In this document: one piece after another, positions 50,565 through 60,486 of the stretch
How positions within the stretch are numbered: the stretch's first letter is position 1
Layout of the letters: every line of letters starts with the position of its first letter
Assembly: GCF_014218275.1 (NCBI RefSeq)
Contig: NZ_AP023213.1
Span: forward strand, 1,776,001-1,840,000
Source of the DNA: Citrifermentans bremense
GTDB lineage: Bacteria; Desulfobacterota; Desulfuromonadia; Geobacterales; Geobacteraceae
Direction of reading: 5' to 3'
Length of the DNA stretch: 64,000 nt
Notes under the pieces: model-generated
Told to the model about the DNA's origin: nothing
The model's database searches: none
What the model saw: only the letters and a program-made list of their open reading frames with translations
Position numbers and translations under genes: made by a program

Positions 50565-51941
50565 TTATTGCATCAGGCCGTACTTCTCCATCTTGTAGCG
50601 CAGGGTGCCGCGGGGGATCTTCAGGTTGACAGCAGTCTGCAAGACGTTCCACCCCGTCTTCTGGAGGGCCTGCTGGATGAGCGACTTCTCGATGGCGCTC
50701 ACAGCCTCCTCCAGTCCGAGGTCGGCGGCGACGGTTACGGGCATCTCGGCCGGCAGGGGGGGCACGGCCACGCAGCTTTTGATCTCCTGGGGCAGATGTT
50801 CCGGGAGAAGGGTCGGGCCGCTGCGCATGATGCAGATGCGTTCGATGACGTTCCTAAGCTCCCTGATGTTGCCGGGCCACGCGTATTGGGCCATCAGTAG
50901 CTCAGCCTCGGCAGAGACGTCGCGGAAGTCGCGGCCGAAGGAGCGGCTGAAGCTGTCCAGGAAGTAGGCGGAGAGGGCGGCAATGTCTGCGGGGCGCTCC
51001 CGAAGCGGCGGGATGTTGATGGGAAAGACGTTGAGGCGGTAGAAGAGGTCTTCGCGGAAACTCTTCTCTTCGATCCGCTTGGCGAGGTCCCGGTTGGTGG
51101 CGGCGATCACGCGCGCGTCTATCTCGATGTCCTTGACGGCGCCCACGCGCCTGATGCTTCTCTCCTGCAAGACGCGCAAGAGCTTAACCTGCATCGCCAT
51201 GTCCATCTCGCCTATCTCGTCCAGGAAGATGGTGCCGCGGTGCGCCTCCTCGAAGAGCCCTTTCTTGCGCCCGCTGGCGCCGGTGAAGGCCCCCTTTTCG
51301 TGCCCGAAGAGCTCGCTTTCCAAAAGTGGCGCGGGAATGGAGGCGCAGTTGATGGCGATGAAGGGGTGCTCCCTGCGGTCGGATAGGTCGTGGATGGCGC
51401 GCGCCACGACCTCCTTGCCGGTTCCCGATTCGCCGGTGATGAGCACCGTGGAGGGGATGCGGGCGATCTCGCGCACCTGGGCCGCCATCTCCTGGAACGC
51501 CTCGCTCTTGCCGATTATCGGCGAGCGCCCCGGGAGGGGGGAGTTGTTGCGCTTTAGCTTTCGGACCTCGCGCTTCAAGGTCTGGGTCTTCAGGGCGAGC
51601 TTGACTATCAGCCTGAGCGCATCAGCCTTGAACGGCTTCTTCATGTAGTGGAAGGCGCCGAGCTGCAGGGACTCTACGGCGCTTTCCACCGACCCGTACC
51701 CGGTGATGATGATCACCAGCAGTTCCGGGTCCGTCTCCTTGAGCGACTTCAGCACCTCGATGCCGTCCTCGGAGCCTAGGTTCAGGTCGAGCAGGGCCAG
51801 GTCGATCTCTTCGCCGGCCACGATGTCGCGCGCCTCTTTTCCCGAGCCGGCGGCGCGGACCTCGAACCCCTCGCCGGACAGGATGCGTTGCACGTTCTCG
51901 CAGATGAAGGCTTCGTCGTCTATGATCAGGATCTTTTCCAT
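50565..51941 (-). CDS. dctD: Sigma-54 response regulator, DctD type
   Basis: 458 residues: receiver (ILIIDDEAFICENVQRILSG, phospho-Asp in LALLDLNLGS), AAA+ domain with GESGTGKEVVARAIHDLSDR, the sigma-54 contact loop FGHEKGAFTGASGRKKG and GTIFLDEIGEMDMAMQ, and a Fis-type HTH (LIQQALQKTGWNVLQTAVNL). It activates the sigma-54 promoter of dctPQM when phosphorylated by the kinase at 51996. Neighbouring position and the fit of partners support dctD. Confidence 0.93.
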   Translation of the reverse strand: MEKILIIDDEAFICENVQRILSGEGFEVRAAGSGKEARDIVAGEEIDLALLDLNLGSEDGIEVLKSLKETDPELLVIIITGYGSVESAVESLQLGAFHYMKKPFKADALRLIVKLALKTQTLKREVRKLKRNNSPLPGRSPIIGKSEAFQEMAAQVREIARIPSTVLITGESGTGKEVVARAIHDLSDRREHPFIAINCASIPAPLLESELFGHEKGAFTGASGRKKGLFEEAHRGTIFLDEIGEMDMAMQVKLLRVLQERSIRRVGAVKDIEIDARVIAATNRDLAKRIEEKSFREDLFYRLNVFPINIPPLRERPADIAALSAYFLDSFSRSFGRDFRDVSAEAELLMAQYAWPGNIRELRNVIERICIMRSGPTLLPEHLPQEIKSCVAVPPLPAEMPVTVAADLGLEEAVSAIEKSLIQQALQKTGWNVLQTAVNLKIPRGTLRYKMEKYGLMQ

Positions 51942-51995
51942 GGCTTTTGTTCCCGCTTGCGCTGATTTCTGTACCCTGGTTTCACTGCCCGACCC

Positions 51996-54509
51996 CTAAG
52001 GGGGGCATAACGGCAGTTCTACGGTGAAACGAGTCCCTTTTCCCGGCGCGCTTTCAACGCGCACCTTCCCCTGGTGTTCTTCAACTATCCTCTGCGTGAT
52101 GGAAAGCCCAAGGCCTGTGCCGGCCCCCTTCCTGGTGAAGAAAGGCTCGAAGATGAGCGGCAGGTCCTTCGATGCTATGCCCGGTCCGTCATCGCAGATG
52201 CTGATCACGGCGTACCCGTCCTTCGCCGAGGTGACGACGTCGATACGCCCCCCCTCCGGGAGGGCTTCCTGTGCGTTCTTGATGATGTTGAGCACGGCCT
52301 GCTTTATCTTTTCCGGGTCCAGCCGCAGCGGGGGAACATCCCCCTCGGTCAGGTTCAACTGCACCTTCTGCCGTTCGCACTGGCGCCGCATCAAAAGGAC
52401 CGTGTCGCAGACCAGCCGGTTCAGGTCGCACTCCCTGAACTCGGCGCGCACCGGCGAGGAGTAGTTCAAGAGCGCGCTGACCAGCTTTTCCACCCGCTCG
52501 ATCTCGATCAGGGCCCTTTTGATCAGGTCACGGTCCTGCGGGTTGGCGCTCGCCTGGTCGTGCAGATCGTCAAGCAGCAGCGAGATCCCGGTGAGCGGGT
52601 TCCTCACCTCGTGGGCTATGCCGGCGGAGAGCTTTCCCAGCGAGGCGAGCCGGTCCAGGCGCATCATCTCCTCGTGTAGGTTCTCCCGCTGGGTCTCGTT
52701 TCTCAGCGTTACGGTGAGCCCCTGTTCGGCGTCGGCGCCTATGGGGAAGAACCCTACGTCGAAGTGGGTCTTGCCATGACCGTGATCGAAGCGGAAGGTC
52801 TCGCGCCCGTACCCGGACTTTTGGGAGAGGGCCTGCGAGATCCTTTCGTTCATGACGCCCCATCCCTTGAACACCGCCGTGTAGTGGGTCTCTGCAGGGA
52901 GATCCTCGCCCAGAAAGAGCCGGCCGGTCCGGTTTATTGAGGTGATGCGCCCATCCGGGGAGAAGGTGACGATGCCGCTGGAGATACTTTCCAGCACGCT
53001 CTCCTTAAAGTTGCGCTCGTCCAGTATCTCGAGCCGCGACTTGCGCAATTGTTCCAGCGTGGAGAGAATGCTCTGTTTCCTCAGGTCGAGCTCGTCCGCC
53101 ATGTAGTTGAAGGTGGATGCCAGCACCCCGATTTCGTCGTTGGAATTCACCGCCACCCTTACGTGGCTGTCGCCAGCGGCGAGTTTGCCCGCGCTTTCGG
53201 TGAGTTGCCTCAGCGGGACGCTGATGCCGCGCGACAGAAGCCAGGCCGAGAGCGCCGAGACCAGGGCCGTGGCGAGGATGATCAGGGCGCTGGTCCTGCG
53301 GTGCTCCCCAAGCTGCCTGTTGATCAGGCGGCTTCCCTTTCGTGAGGCCTCGTGGAACTGGTCCACCTGGAAGCCGATGGTCACCCCGCCGAAGACGCCG
53401 TGCTTAGCGTAGTCGCCTGTGTCGTAGAAGATGGGGGCGTAGGCCATGATCTTCTTGGCGCCCCCCACGTTGGTGATGTCGACGTACCCCTCCTCCCGGT
53501 TCCTGACCGCGGCGGAGACCATGGGGTAGCTTTTGTGGATGAAGCCGGCGTGGTCCAGGTTGAAGGGGATGCGGCCTCGCTCGACATCGTCCTCTTTCGA
53601 CTGCGCCGTGTACGGGGGGACCTGCCTGCCGCTTTGGTCCACGCCCCGGATGTCCCAGAACTTCGGGTGGGTGATGATCCATCCCTCGTCGTCGAAAAGA
53701 AAGGCGTAGTTGCCGCTTTGGTAGGAGGGGAAGAGGGTGGCGAAGCCCTTGCCGGGGTCTATGTGCTGGGTGAACTCCATCAGGTGCTGGTGGTCGAGGG
53801 TCAGCAGCACAATTCCGGCGAAGTTCCCCCCGGCGTCGCAGATGGGAGAGCCGAACCGGATTCCCCCCTGGTAGTTCTTGCCGTCGTAGGCGCTTTCCGG
53901 GTCCTTGGCCCCGGCCAGTTGCTCCTGCTTCGAGACGTGGAAGCCGGCGAGATGCGAGACGTAGATCTCGCCGGGTTTCAGCGCCCGCACGCGGCGGAAG
54001 TAATCTTCGCTCCTGAACTCGGTGTTGGCCGGGTCCGCCACGTTGCGCAGCTTTTCTTTGGGGACGAACTGGCCGTTCCGGATAACCGCCTGTTCCATCC
54101 CGTCGCGGTCGATGATGGCGATGGAGCGGTAGATGGGGCGGAACTCGTGGGTCCCCTGGGCCGCGGTTGCGCTCCCTCCGCGCTGCCACACCTCGCTCAG
54201 TCGGGTCTGGTAAAAGCCGAGCAGCGTCGGGCGGTCCAGGCGGGAGCGGGAGAGGTAGAGCAGGTCGCTTTCGCACTGGTGCAGGAAGTCGCGGATGTTT
54301 TCGGCCAGGTCCCGCGCCCTCATCTGCAGCGACTGCGTCGCCTGCCGGTCGTCTGAGCGTGCTATCTCCTCGGTTAGCTTGCTGCTGATCGACTGCAGGT
54401 TCACCAGGAGGATGGCAGAGGAGACGAACAGCGGCAGCAGGGAAAGCAGCAGCGTGATGACCAGGATCTTTTTGAAAAGCGTGAGGCGTGGCAAGGGGAC
54501 TCCACTCAT
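51996..54509 (-). CDS. Cache-HAMP-PAS sensor histidine kinase
   Basis: 837 residues: an N-terminal TM helix (LFKKILVITLLLSLLPLFVS), a periplasmic dCache domain (about 60-380), a second TM (TSALIILATALVSALSAWLL), HAMP (PLRQLTESAGKLAAGD), a PAS-like region (LESISSGIVTFSPDGRITSI), then HisKA with SAGIAHEVRNPLTGI (His) and HATPase motifs (NIIKNAQEAL, DDGPGIASKDLPLIFEPFFT, GTGLGLSI). The kinase partner of the DctD-type regulator 54 bp downstream on the same strand; likely a dicarboxylate sensor. Confidence 0.9.
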   Translation of the reverse strand: MSGVPLPRLTLFKKILVITLLLSLLPLFVSSAILLVNLQSISSKLTEEIARSDDRQATQSLQMRARDLAENIRDFLHQCESDLLYLSRSRLDRPTLLGFYQTRLSEVWQRGGSATAAQGTHEFRPIYRSIAIIDRDGMEQAVIRNGQFVPKEKLRNVADPANTEFRSEDYFRRVRALKPGEIYVSHLAGFHVSKQEQLAGAKDPESAYDGKNYQGGIRFGSPICDAGGNFAGIVLLTLDHQHLMEFTQHIDPGKGFATLFPSYQSGNYAFLFDDEGWIITHPKFWDIRGVDQSGRQVPPYTAQSKEDDVERGRIPFNLDHAGFIHKSYPMVSAAVRNREEGYVDITNVGGAKKIMAYAPIFYDTGDYAKHGVFGGVTIGFQVDQFHEASRKGSRLINRQLGEHRRTSALIILATALVSALSAWLLSRGISVPLRQLTESAGKLAAGDSHVRVAVNSNDEIGVLASTFNYMADELDLRKQSILSTLEQLRKSRLEILDERNFKESVLESISSGIVTFSPDGRITSINRTGRLFLGEDLPAETHYTAVFKGWGVMNERISQALSQKSGYGRETFRFDHGHGKTHFDVGFFPIGADAEQGLTVTLRNETQRENLHEEMMRLDRLASLGKLSAGIAHEVRNPLTGISLLLDDLHDQASANPQDRDLIKRALIEIERVEKLVSALLNYSSPVRAEFRECDLNRLVCDTVLLMRRQCERQKVQLNLTEGDVPPLRLDPEKIKQAVLNIIKNAQEALPEGGRIDVVTSAKDGYAVISICDDGPGIASKDLPLIFEPFFTRKGAGTGLGLSITQRIVEEHQGKVRVESAPGKGTRFTVELPLCPP

Positions 54510-54559
54510 GCTGCCGCGGGACTGGCTTTCAGGACGGCTGGCAGGTTAGCACAAAACGC

Positions 54560-54850
54560 CATTTCAGAACAGTTTTTCGTTTTAATGATTGATATGAGCT
54601 TCCCCCCTCCCTGTCCCCCCCCCCCCTCCAGGGGAGGGGACAAATAGGAACCCCATCCCCAGGGGGCTGTGGCAGTTGCTGATTGCAAGTGGGAGCCGGC
54701 CCATGAGCATCCCCCCTCCCTCCAACTCCAGGAGAGGGGGCAAAAAGGAACTCCCTCCCCCAGCGGGGGAGGGGCGGGGTGGGGTAGAGGAAACTCCATA
54801 GCTCTCTCGGTGCGAATGGTTTAAGGCCGGTGACTCCGCAGTCTGAAGGG
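54560..54850. repeat. Dispersed GC-rich palindromic repeats
   Basis: Several 'cccctccctgtccccccc' and 'ggggaggggac' tracts (54600-54780) lie between the kinase and the UbiD gene, with arms that could pair. No gene here. The repeat type recalls other intergenic repeats of the genome. Confidence 0.5.
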
Positions 54851-54930
54851 GGCGTTTTGTGTTGACTTGGGTGCGGGGGTGCTTTAAAAATAAACCGGCT
54901 AATTTTCAGGCAACATCGCGGAGGCGTTGG

Positions 54931-56772
54931 TTGGGATACAAGAATCTGGCAGCGTGCGTGGCGGACCTGGAGCGGACCGGCGCGCTGGTGAGGATAAACG
55001 AGGAACTCTCTTCGGAGCTGGAGATAGGCTCCATCCAGCGCAGGGTGTACCAGGCGCAAGGCCCGGCGCTTCTCTTCACCCGGGTGAAGGGGTGCTCGTT
55101 CCCGATGCTCGGAAACCTGTTCGGGACCCTGGAGCGGACCAGGTACATCTTCAGGGACACCCTCAAAGCTGTGGAGTGCCTGGTGCAGTTGAAGATCGAT
55201 CCCAAATCGGCCTTGAAAAACCCAGCTTCCTTACTCGGTGCGGTCCCGGCAGCATGGCACCTGCTCCCCAAGGAGGTAGGTGACGGCCCCATCATGGCCA
55301 ACCGCACCACGATCGATCAGCTGCCGCAGCTCAAATCCTGGCCCGACGACGGCGGCGCCTTCATCACGCTGCCGCAGGTCTACTCGGAGAGCGCGGCCCA
55401 GCCCGGCGTGCGCCACTCGAACCTCGGCATGTATCGGGTGCAGATCTCCGGCGGGGAGTACCGGCAAAACGCCGAGGTGGGAGTGCACTACCAGATCCAT
55501 CGCGGCATCGGCTTCCACCACGCCGAGGCGATCGAACGGGGAGAGCCTCTGCGGGTGAACATCTTCGTAGGGGGCGCGCCCGCCATGACCGTCGCCGCCG
55601 TGATGCCCCTCCCCGAGGGGATGCCGGAGCTCTCCTTTGCCGGCCTTCTGGCCGGTCACCGGATCGAGATGGTGCAGCGCCCCGGACAGCTCCCGATACC
55701 CGCTCAGGCCGACTTCTGCATCACCGGCGTCATTGATCCGGACAAGACCCTTCCCGAAGGCCCGTTCGGCGACCATTTCGGCTATTACAGCCTGGCCCAC
55801 CATTTCCCCGTGCTGAAGGTGGAGGAGGTCTTCCACCGCGACGGGGCCATCTGGCCCTTCACCACTGTGGGACGACCTCCGCAGGAGGACACATCCTTCG
55901 GCGCCTTCATTCACGAACTGACCGGTCCGCTGATCCCGACGGTTATACCTGGTGTCAAGGCGGTGCACGCGGTCGACGCGGCCGGTGTACACCCGCTGCT
56001 TCTGGCCGTGGGAAGCGAGCGCTACGTCCCCTACGGCGAGCGCCGGACCCCGCAGGAACTCCTCACCATCGCGAACGCCGTGCTGGGACAGGGGCAGCTC
56101 TCCCTGGCCAAGTACCTGATGATCGCCTGCCACGAGGATGCTCCGCAGCTCGACATCCACGACATCCCGGCCTTCCTGCGCCACGTGCTGGAGCGGATCG
56201 ACCTGAAGCGCGACCTGCATTTCCAGACCGCGACCACCATGGATACGCTCGACTACTCCGGCTCGGGGCTGAACAGCGGCTCCAAGGTGGTCTTCGCAGC
56301 GGTAGGGGAAAAGCGCCGCAATCTCGGCGTAGAGCTTCCTTCCGCGCTGAGGCTTGCCGAGGGCTTTAGCGAACCGGCTATATGCCTTCCCGGCGTCATC
56401 GCCGTCAAGGGGCCGGCCTGCACCGTCCCGAAAGGGGAGGCGGACTCGCAGATGGAGGCGCTTTGCGCCGCCCTTGAGGGAGTGGATGGGCTGGAGAGCT
56501 TCCCGCTGATCGTCGTCTGCGACGACAGCGGATTCGCCGCGAAGCACCTGGACAATTTCCTCTGGGTGACCTTCACCCGTTCCGATCCCGCAGCCGACAT
56601 CTACGGGGTCGGGGCAGGGATGGTCTGCAAGCAGTGGGGGTGCAAAGGTCCCCTGGTGATCGACGCCAGGGTCAAGCCCCACCACGCACCGCCGCTCATC
56701 GAGGACCCGGCAGTCGAGAGGAAAGTGGACCAGCTTGCCGCCCCATGCGGGCCGCTGCACGGGTTGTATTAG
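54931..56772 (+). CDS. UbiD family decarboxylase
   Basis: 613 residues from TTG 54931 (GGAGG, 6-nt spacing). Motifs: LRINEELSSELEIGSIQ-like start, TTIDQLPQLKSWPDDGGAFI, SNLGMYRVQISGGEYRQNAE, VGVHYQIHRGIG, EGPFGDHFGYYS (E-G-P-F-G, prenyl-FMN pocket) and GRPPQEDTSF. UbiD enzymes use prenylated FMN to decarboxylate aromatic acids, in ubiquinone or menaquinone synthesis or aromatic degradation. No ubiX is adjacent. The substrate cannot be told. Confidence 0.88.
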   Translation: MGYKNLAACVADLERTGALVRINEELSSELEIGSIQRRVYQAQGPALLFTRVKGCSFPMLGNLFGTLERTRYIFRDTLKAVECLVQLKIDPKSALKNPASLLGAVPAAWHLLPKEVGDGPIMANRTTIDQLPQLKSWPDDGGAFITLPQVYSESAAQPGVRHSNLGMYRVQISGGEYRQNAEVGVHYQIHRGIGFHHAEAIERGEPLRVNIFVGGAPAMTVAAVMPLPEGMPELSFAGLLAGHRIEMVQRPGQLPIPAQADFCITGVIDPDKTLPEGPFGDHFGYYSLAHHFPVLKVEEVFHRDGAIWPFTTVGRPPQEDTSFGAFIHELTGPLIPTVIPGVKAVHAVDAAGVHPLLLAVGSERYVPYGERRTPQELLTIANAVLGQGQLSLAKYLMIACHEDAPQLDIHDIPAFLRHVLERIDLKRDLHFQTATTMDTLDYSGSGLNSGSKVVFAAVGEKRRNLGVELPSALRLAEGFSEPAICLPGVIAVKGPACTVPKGEADSQMEALCAALEGVDGLESFPLIVVCDDSGFAAKHLDNFLWVTFTRSDPAADIYGVGAGMVCKQWGCKGPLVIDARVKPHHAPPLIEDPAVERKVDQLAAPCGPLHGLY

Positions 56773-56784
56773 CTGTTAAAAGCA

Positions 56785-56940
56785 AAGGCACTCACCACAG
56801 AGGAACACAGAGGAACCACAGAGGAAAAGCAAAAGACTGAAGATTTTGATTTTACCCAAACAGTTTGTGGTTCTCCTCGTCTCTGTTTTTCCTCTGTGAA
56901 CCTCTGTGCCCTCTGTGGTGAATGCTTTTGTTTGAGCTTT
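56785..56940. repeat. 'CACAGAGG' dispersed repeat
   Basis: ACCACAGAGGAACACAGAGG and its complement CCTCTGTGAACCTCTGTGCC form a long imperfect inverted repeat between the UbiD and tlyA genes. Similar 'cacagagg' units appear at 57720-57765. Common dispersed intergenic repeat. Confidence 0.6.
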
Positions 56941-56963
56941 AAGTTATTTTATTTGAGGTTTTT

Positions 56964-57743
56964 TTGAGCAAGGAAAGACTCGACAAGCTGGTGCTGGAGC
57001 GGGGGCTCGCCCCCTCCAGGGAAAGGGCCAAGGCGCTCATCATGGCCGGGCAGGTGGTGGTTGACGACCACCTCGCCGACAAGGCTGGGCTCATGGTCCC
57101 GATAGAGGCCGAGATCCGTCTCAAGGGGGAGCCGCTTCCCTACGTGAGCCGCGGCGGACTGAAGCTCGCCGAGGGGCTGGAGCGCTTCGGCATCGACGTC
57201 GCCGGGCTCTGCGCCATCGACGTCGGCGCCTCGACCGGAGGCTTCACCGACTGCCTTCTGCAAAGGGGCGCTACCCGCGTCTATGCGGTGGACGTGGGCT
57301 ACGGCCAGCTTGCCTGGAAGCTGCGCGAGGACCCGCGCGTGGTGAGCATGGAGAAGACCAACATCCGCCACCTGGAGCCGGAGATGCTCCCGGAATCCCC
57401 GGACCTGGCGGTGATCGATGCTTCGTTCATCTCGCTGGACAAGGTGCTGCCGCCGACCTTGAGGCTGATCAGGCCGTTCGGCGAGGTCGTGGCGCTGATC
57501 AAGCCGCAGTTCGAGGTGGGGCGCGGCCAGGTGGGGAAGGGCGGCGTGGTCCGGGACGAGAAGAAGCACCAGGAGGTGGTGGAGAGCATCGGGGAGCTGG
57601 CCCGGGGACTGGGGCTTCTGGTGCTGGGGGTGTGCGACTCCCCCATCCTGGGACCCAAAGGGAACAAGGAGTTCCTGATCCATTTGAAGAAGCAGGGGGA
57701 ACCGCAACCCGAACCCCGGAACACAGAGGTCACCGAGGAATAG
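56964..57743 (+). CDS. tlyA: TlyA family 23S/16S rRNA 2'-O-methyltransferase
   Basis: 259 residues from TTG 56964 (GAGG, 7-nt spacing). N-terminal S4 domain ([20 protein letters not shown] ... [10 protein letters not shown]), then an FtsJ-like methyltransferase: [20 protein letters not shown] (SAM loop), [17 protein letters not shown] and [11 protein letters not shown]. It methylates cytidines of both ribosomal RNAs; the hemolysin name is historical. The last residues lie in a dispersed repeat. Confidence 0.9.
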   Translation: MSKERLDKLVLERGLAPSRERAKALIMAGQVVVDDHLADKAGLMVPIEAEIRLKGEPLPYVSRGGLKLAEGLERFGIDVAGLCAIDVGASTGGFTDCLLQRGATRVYAVDVGYGQLAWKLREDPRVVSMEKTNIRHLEPEMLPESPDLAVIDASFISLDKVLPPTLRLIRPFGEVVALIKPQFEVGRGQVGKGGVVRDEKKHQEVVESIGELARGLGLLVLGVCDSPILGPKGNKEFLIHLKKQGEPQPEPRNTEVTEE

Positions 57744-57822
57744 CCACGGCGGTCACAGAGGAAAGACGGAAACCCCTGAAAATTTTCAAGGCTTTTGATT
57801 GAAATCTTAGTGGAGGTGTTAC

Positions 57823-58167
57823 ATGAACGACTGCCTGTTCTGCAAGATGGCGAGCGGCGCGATTCCGGTCAAGAAGGTATACGAGGACGACGAGCTTTTC
57901 GCCATCGAGGACATCAACCCCGTGGCGCCTTTACACATGCTCATCATCCCCAAGAAGCACTTAGCGAACGTGCTGGCGCTAGCCCCTGAGGACGACCGGA
58001 TCATCGGCGCAGTCCACCGTGTGGCTGCCCAACTCGCGCGTGAGCGCGGCGTCGACCAGGAAGGGTTCCGCCTGGTGAACAACACCAACGCCGGAGCCGG
58101 CCAGTCCGTCTTCCATATCCATTTCCACCTGCTTGCCGGACGCAAGCTCGGGTGGCCTCCAGGGTAG
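57823..58167 (+). CDS. HIT family protein (HinT-like)
   Basis: 114 residues with the catalytic VFHIHFHLLAG (H-x-H-x-H) and the N-terminal DCLFCKMASGAIPVKKVYED metal-type motif. HinT hydrolyses adenosine phosphoramidates. GGAGG with 6-nt spacing before ATG 57823. Confidence 0.92.
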   Translation: MNDCLFCKMASGAIPVKKVYEDDELFAIEDINPVAPLHMLIIPKKHLANVLALAPEDDRIIGAVHRVAAQLARERGVDQEGFRLVNNTNAGAGQSVFHIHFHLLAGRKLGWPPG

Positions 58168-58211
58168 TCCGGACCGCATCCCGAAAAGGATCTGCACAAG
58201 GAGACCGATAT

Positions 58212-58712
58212 ATGAAGAAGCTGATCTTGCTTTTGCTCTTGATCTATCCGATGACTGCCGTGGCTGAGACCTACGAATGGGTCGACGAACGCGGCACGGT
58301 GAACTTCGCCGAGGATCTTGGGAAGGTCCCGAAAAAGTACCGCAAGAAGGCGAAAAGGCTGGGAAGCGACGAGCCTCCAGCCGAGATCGCCCCCCCCGCT
58401 GCCGTGCCGGATACGGCCAAGCCCAAGGGGGTGGAGGAGAAGGTGGAGAAGAAGAGCTACGGCGGCAAGGACGAGCTTGCCTGGCGCCGGGAGTTCCTGC
58501 AGGCGAACTCGAACCTGCAAAGTGCCCAGACGGAGCTGGATACGCTCAAGGCGCGGCTCTCCGACACTTCCAGCATGTCCCGTTCGGAATACCTGATCAT
58601 CCAGAACAGCATCAAGCACGCAGAGGCCAGGGTGCAGGCGCTGCAGAAAAAGCTGGACCAGCTGAATGCAAGCGCCGACCGCTACGAGGTCCCTGCGGAG
58701 TTCAGGAAGTAG
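58212..58712 (+). CDS. DUF4124 exported coiled-coil protein
   Basis: 166 residues from ATG 58212 (AAGGAG, 8-nt spacing). Signal peptide (MKKLILLLLLIYPMTAVAE), then DUF4124 (TYEWVDERGTVNFAEDLGKV), then a Pro/Ala/Lys linker and a C-terminal coiled coil (SIKHAEARVQALQKKLDQLN). It is probably periplasmic; function unknown. Confidence 0.8.
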   Translation: MKKLILLLLLIYPMTAVAETYEWVDERGTVNFAEDLGKVPKKYRKKAKRLGSDEPPAEIAPPAAVPDTAKPKGVEEKVEKKSYGGKDELAWRREFLQANSNLQSAQTELDTLKARLSDTSSMSRSEYLIIQNSIKHAEARVQALQKKLDQLNASADRYEVPAEFRK

Positions 58713-58815
58713 CCCGTGAGGGCGCGCCCGCCGGCACCCTCGAAGAGAAGCCGCGCCCGCTGCCGGTGACGGCTGGGCCGGTGTTCCCATAAGAATCAAG
58801 CTTTCGGAGCCTTAA

Positions 58816-59589
58816 ATGACCTTCCCCAATATCGACCCGGTGTTTCTGCGCGTGGGCCCCCTTGAGTTTCGCTGGTACGGGCTCATGTACATCATCGGAT
58901 TCATCTCTGCCTATTTCATCATCCTCTCCGGCGTCAAGAGAAAGAATCTCCCTTTGGCAAAGGACGACGTCGCGGACCTGATCTTCACCGTCGCGCTGGG
59001 AGTCATACTGGGGGGGCGCTTCGGGTACATCCTGTTCTACAACCTCGCCTACTACCTCGCCCACCCTCTGAAGCTCTTCGCGGTATGGGAGGGGGGGATG
59101 TCGTTTCACGGGGGGCTCATCGGGGCGCTCTTGGCAAGCCTCATCTACATCCGCAAGCACAAGCTCCGCTTCTATCCCCTGGCCGATATCGGCTTTCTCG
59201 CGGCGCCGGTCGGGCTTGGTTGCGGCAGGATCGGGAACTTCATAAACGGCGAGCTCTACGGGCGGGTGACCGACGTTCCCTGGGCGATTGTCTTTCCCGG
59301 TGGAGGGCCGCTGCCGCGCCACCCCTCGCAACTCTACGAGGCGTTCCTCGAGGGACCGGTCATGTTCCTGATCCTGTACCTGATCTCACGCAAGGTGAAG
59401 CGCGACGGGGTGGTGGTGTGGTCGTTCGTAGCCCTGTACGGGTTGTTCCGGTTTTTGTTGGAGAACTTCAGGGAACCCGACCAGCAGCTGGGTTTTCTCA
59501 TCGGGGGACTTTCGATGGGGCAGCTTTTGAGCCTGCCGATGCTGCTCATCGGAGGACTCATGGCGCTTTACCGCTTGAGAAAGGGTTGA
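58816..59589 (+). CDS. lgt: Prolipoprotein diacylglyceryl transferase
   Basis: 257 residues with seven TM helices. Motifs: VGPLEFRWYGLMYIIGF, GVILGGRFGYILFYNL, GGMSFHGGLIGALLASL, and GRIGNFINGELYGRVTD with the catalytic His/Arg set. It attaches diacylglycerol to lipoprotein Cys at the inner membrane. GGAG, 7-nt spacing before ATG 58816. Confidence 0.94.
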   Translation: MTFPNIDPVFLRVGPLEFRWYGLMYIIGFISAYFIILSGVKRKNLPLAKDDVADLIFTVALGVILGGRFGYILFYNLAYYLAHPLKLFAVWEGGMSFHGGLIGALLASLIYIRKHKLRFYPLADIGFLAAPVGLGCGRIGNFINGELYGRVTDVPWAIVFPGGGPLPRHPSQLYEAFLEGPVMFLILYLISRKVKRDGVVVWSFVALYGLFRFLLENFREPDQQLGFLIGGLSMGQLLSLPMLLIGGLMALYRLRKG

Positions 59590-59604
59590 CAGGGGAAATG
59601 GGGA

Positions 59605-60030
59605 TCAGGAGAGCTTTTTCTTCATCTCCAGGATGTTCTCCTTGCAGTTTTTCCGGTAGCAGACCGAGTCCATGAGGGAGCGGATCAGGAAGATGCCGCG
59701 CCCCCGGTCCTCTAGTTCCTCGAAGTTGGGGGCGGGGATCGAGTTGATGTCGAAGCCTTGCCCGTCGTCGTAGACCCTGATGGTCAGGTCGTCCAGGTGC
59801 AGGGTGATGACGATGCGCACCAGCTTCTCCGGCTCCTTGGGCCCCGCGTGCTTGATCGCATTCACCATCGCCTCGGTGAGCACCAGGTTCAGATGATAGG
59901 CGAGGACGTCCTTGTCGCCGCTGTAACGCTCCAGCTCTCGCGCTATGTCCTCCCCGATCTTACCGATAAGACTCAGGTAGCGGGTCTTGTTGGGGACCTT
60001 GATGTCGACCTCGATCGTGTTTCCTTCCAT
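59605..60030 (-). CDS. RsbW-like anti-sigma factor kinase
   Basis: 141 residues of an HATPase fold: NLVLTEAMVNAIKHAGPKEP (N box), RVYDDGQGFDINSIP and LEDRGRGIFLIRSLMDSV (G boxes). Such kinases phosphorylate a STAS antagonist and release or bind a target. It follows the STAS gene (60063) and the phosphatase (60487) in the same direction, so the three form a partner-switching unit. Convergent with lgt. Confidence 0.88.
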   Translation of the reverse strand: MEGNTIEVDIKVPNKTRYLSLIGKIGEDIARELERYSGDKDVLAYHLNLVLTEAMVNAIKHAGPKEPEKLVRIVITLHLDDLTIRVYDDGQGFDINSIPAPNFEELEDRGRGIFLIRSLMDSVCYRKNCKENILEMKKKLS

Positions 60031-60062
60031 CTCAATGCCTCGCTTTATGACATGCCTTCGCT

Positions 60063-60404
60063 CTAGGACTGGAAATTCTCGATTGCCTCCATGGTGGACG
60101 GGAAAATCTCGAAAACCCTGTGCAGGCGGGTCAGTTCGAACATCGACTTCACCTGCGACTGCAGCGACGACAGCTTCAGGTTTCCCTGATGCGAGATGGC
60201 GTTCTTGAATCCCGAAACCAACGCACCGAGGCCGGAACTGTCAATGAAGCGTACATCCTTAAGATCTACCAAGACGTTTTTCTTTCCGTCCTCGAAAAGT
60301 TTCTGCACTGCGCTCTTAAGTTCGGTGGAGTTGTGAGCGTCCAGCCTCTCTTCTTTGACGTATAAGATAACGATGTCCTTCCTCGTCTCGCTCGCTAGGT
60401 TCAT
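60063..60404 (-). CDS. STAS anti-anti-sigma protein
   Basis: 113 residues. VDLKDVRFIDSSGLGALVSG carries the phospho-acceptor Ser of SpoIIAA/RsbV proteins. It is the antagonist in the partner-switching pair with the kinase at 59605, and it would be dephosphorylated by the PP2C enzyme at 60487. Length is normal. Confidence 0.9.
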   Translation of the reverse strand: MNLASETRKDIVILYVKEERLDAHNSTELKSAVQKLFEDGKKNVLVDLKDVRFIDSSGLGALVSGFKNAISHQGNLKLSSLQSQVKSMFELTRLHRVFEIFPSTMEAIENFQS

Positions 60405-60486
60405 GGCGGTCTCCTTGTCTTGAGGTCAGGTCCGTATAGTGCCTGATTTATTGTGCGATAACTGCAGACATTTAGCAAGAGGCGGT

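Noticed and set aside
55231-56760. 509-codon antisense frame over the UbiD gene
   Set aside because: Shadow of the UbiD gene; no ribosome site or domain.
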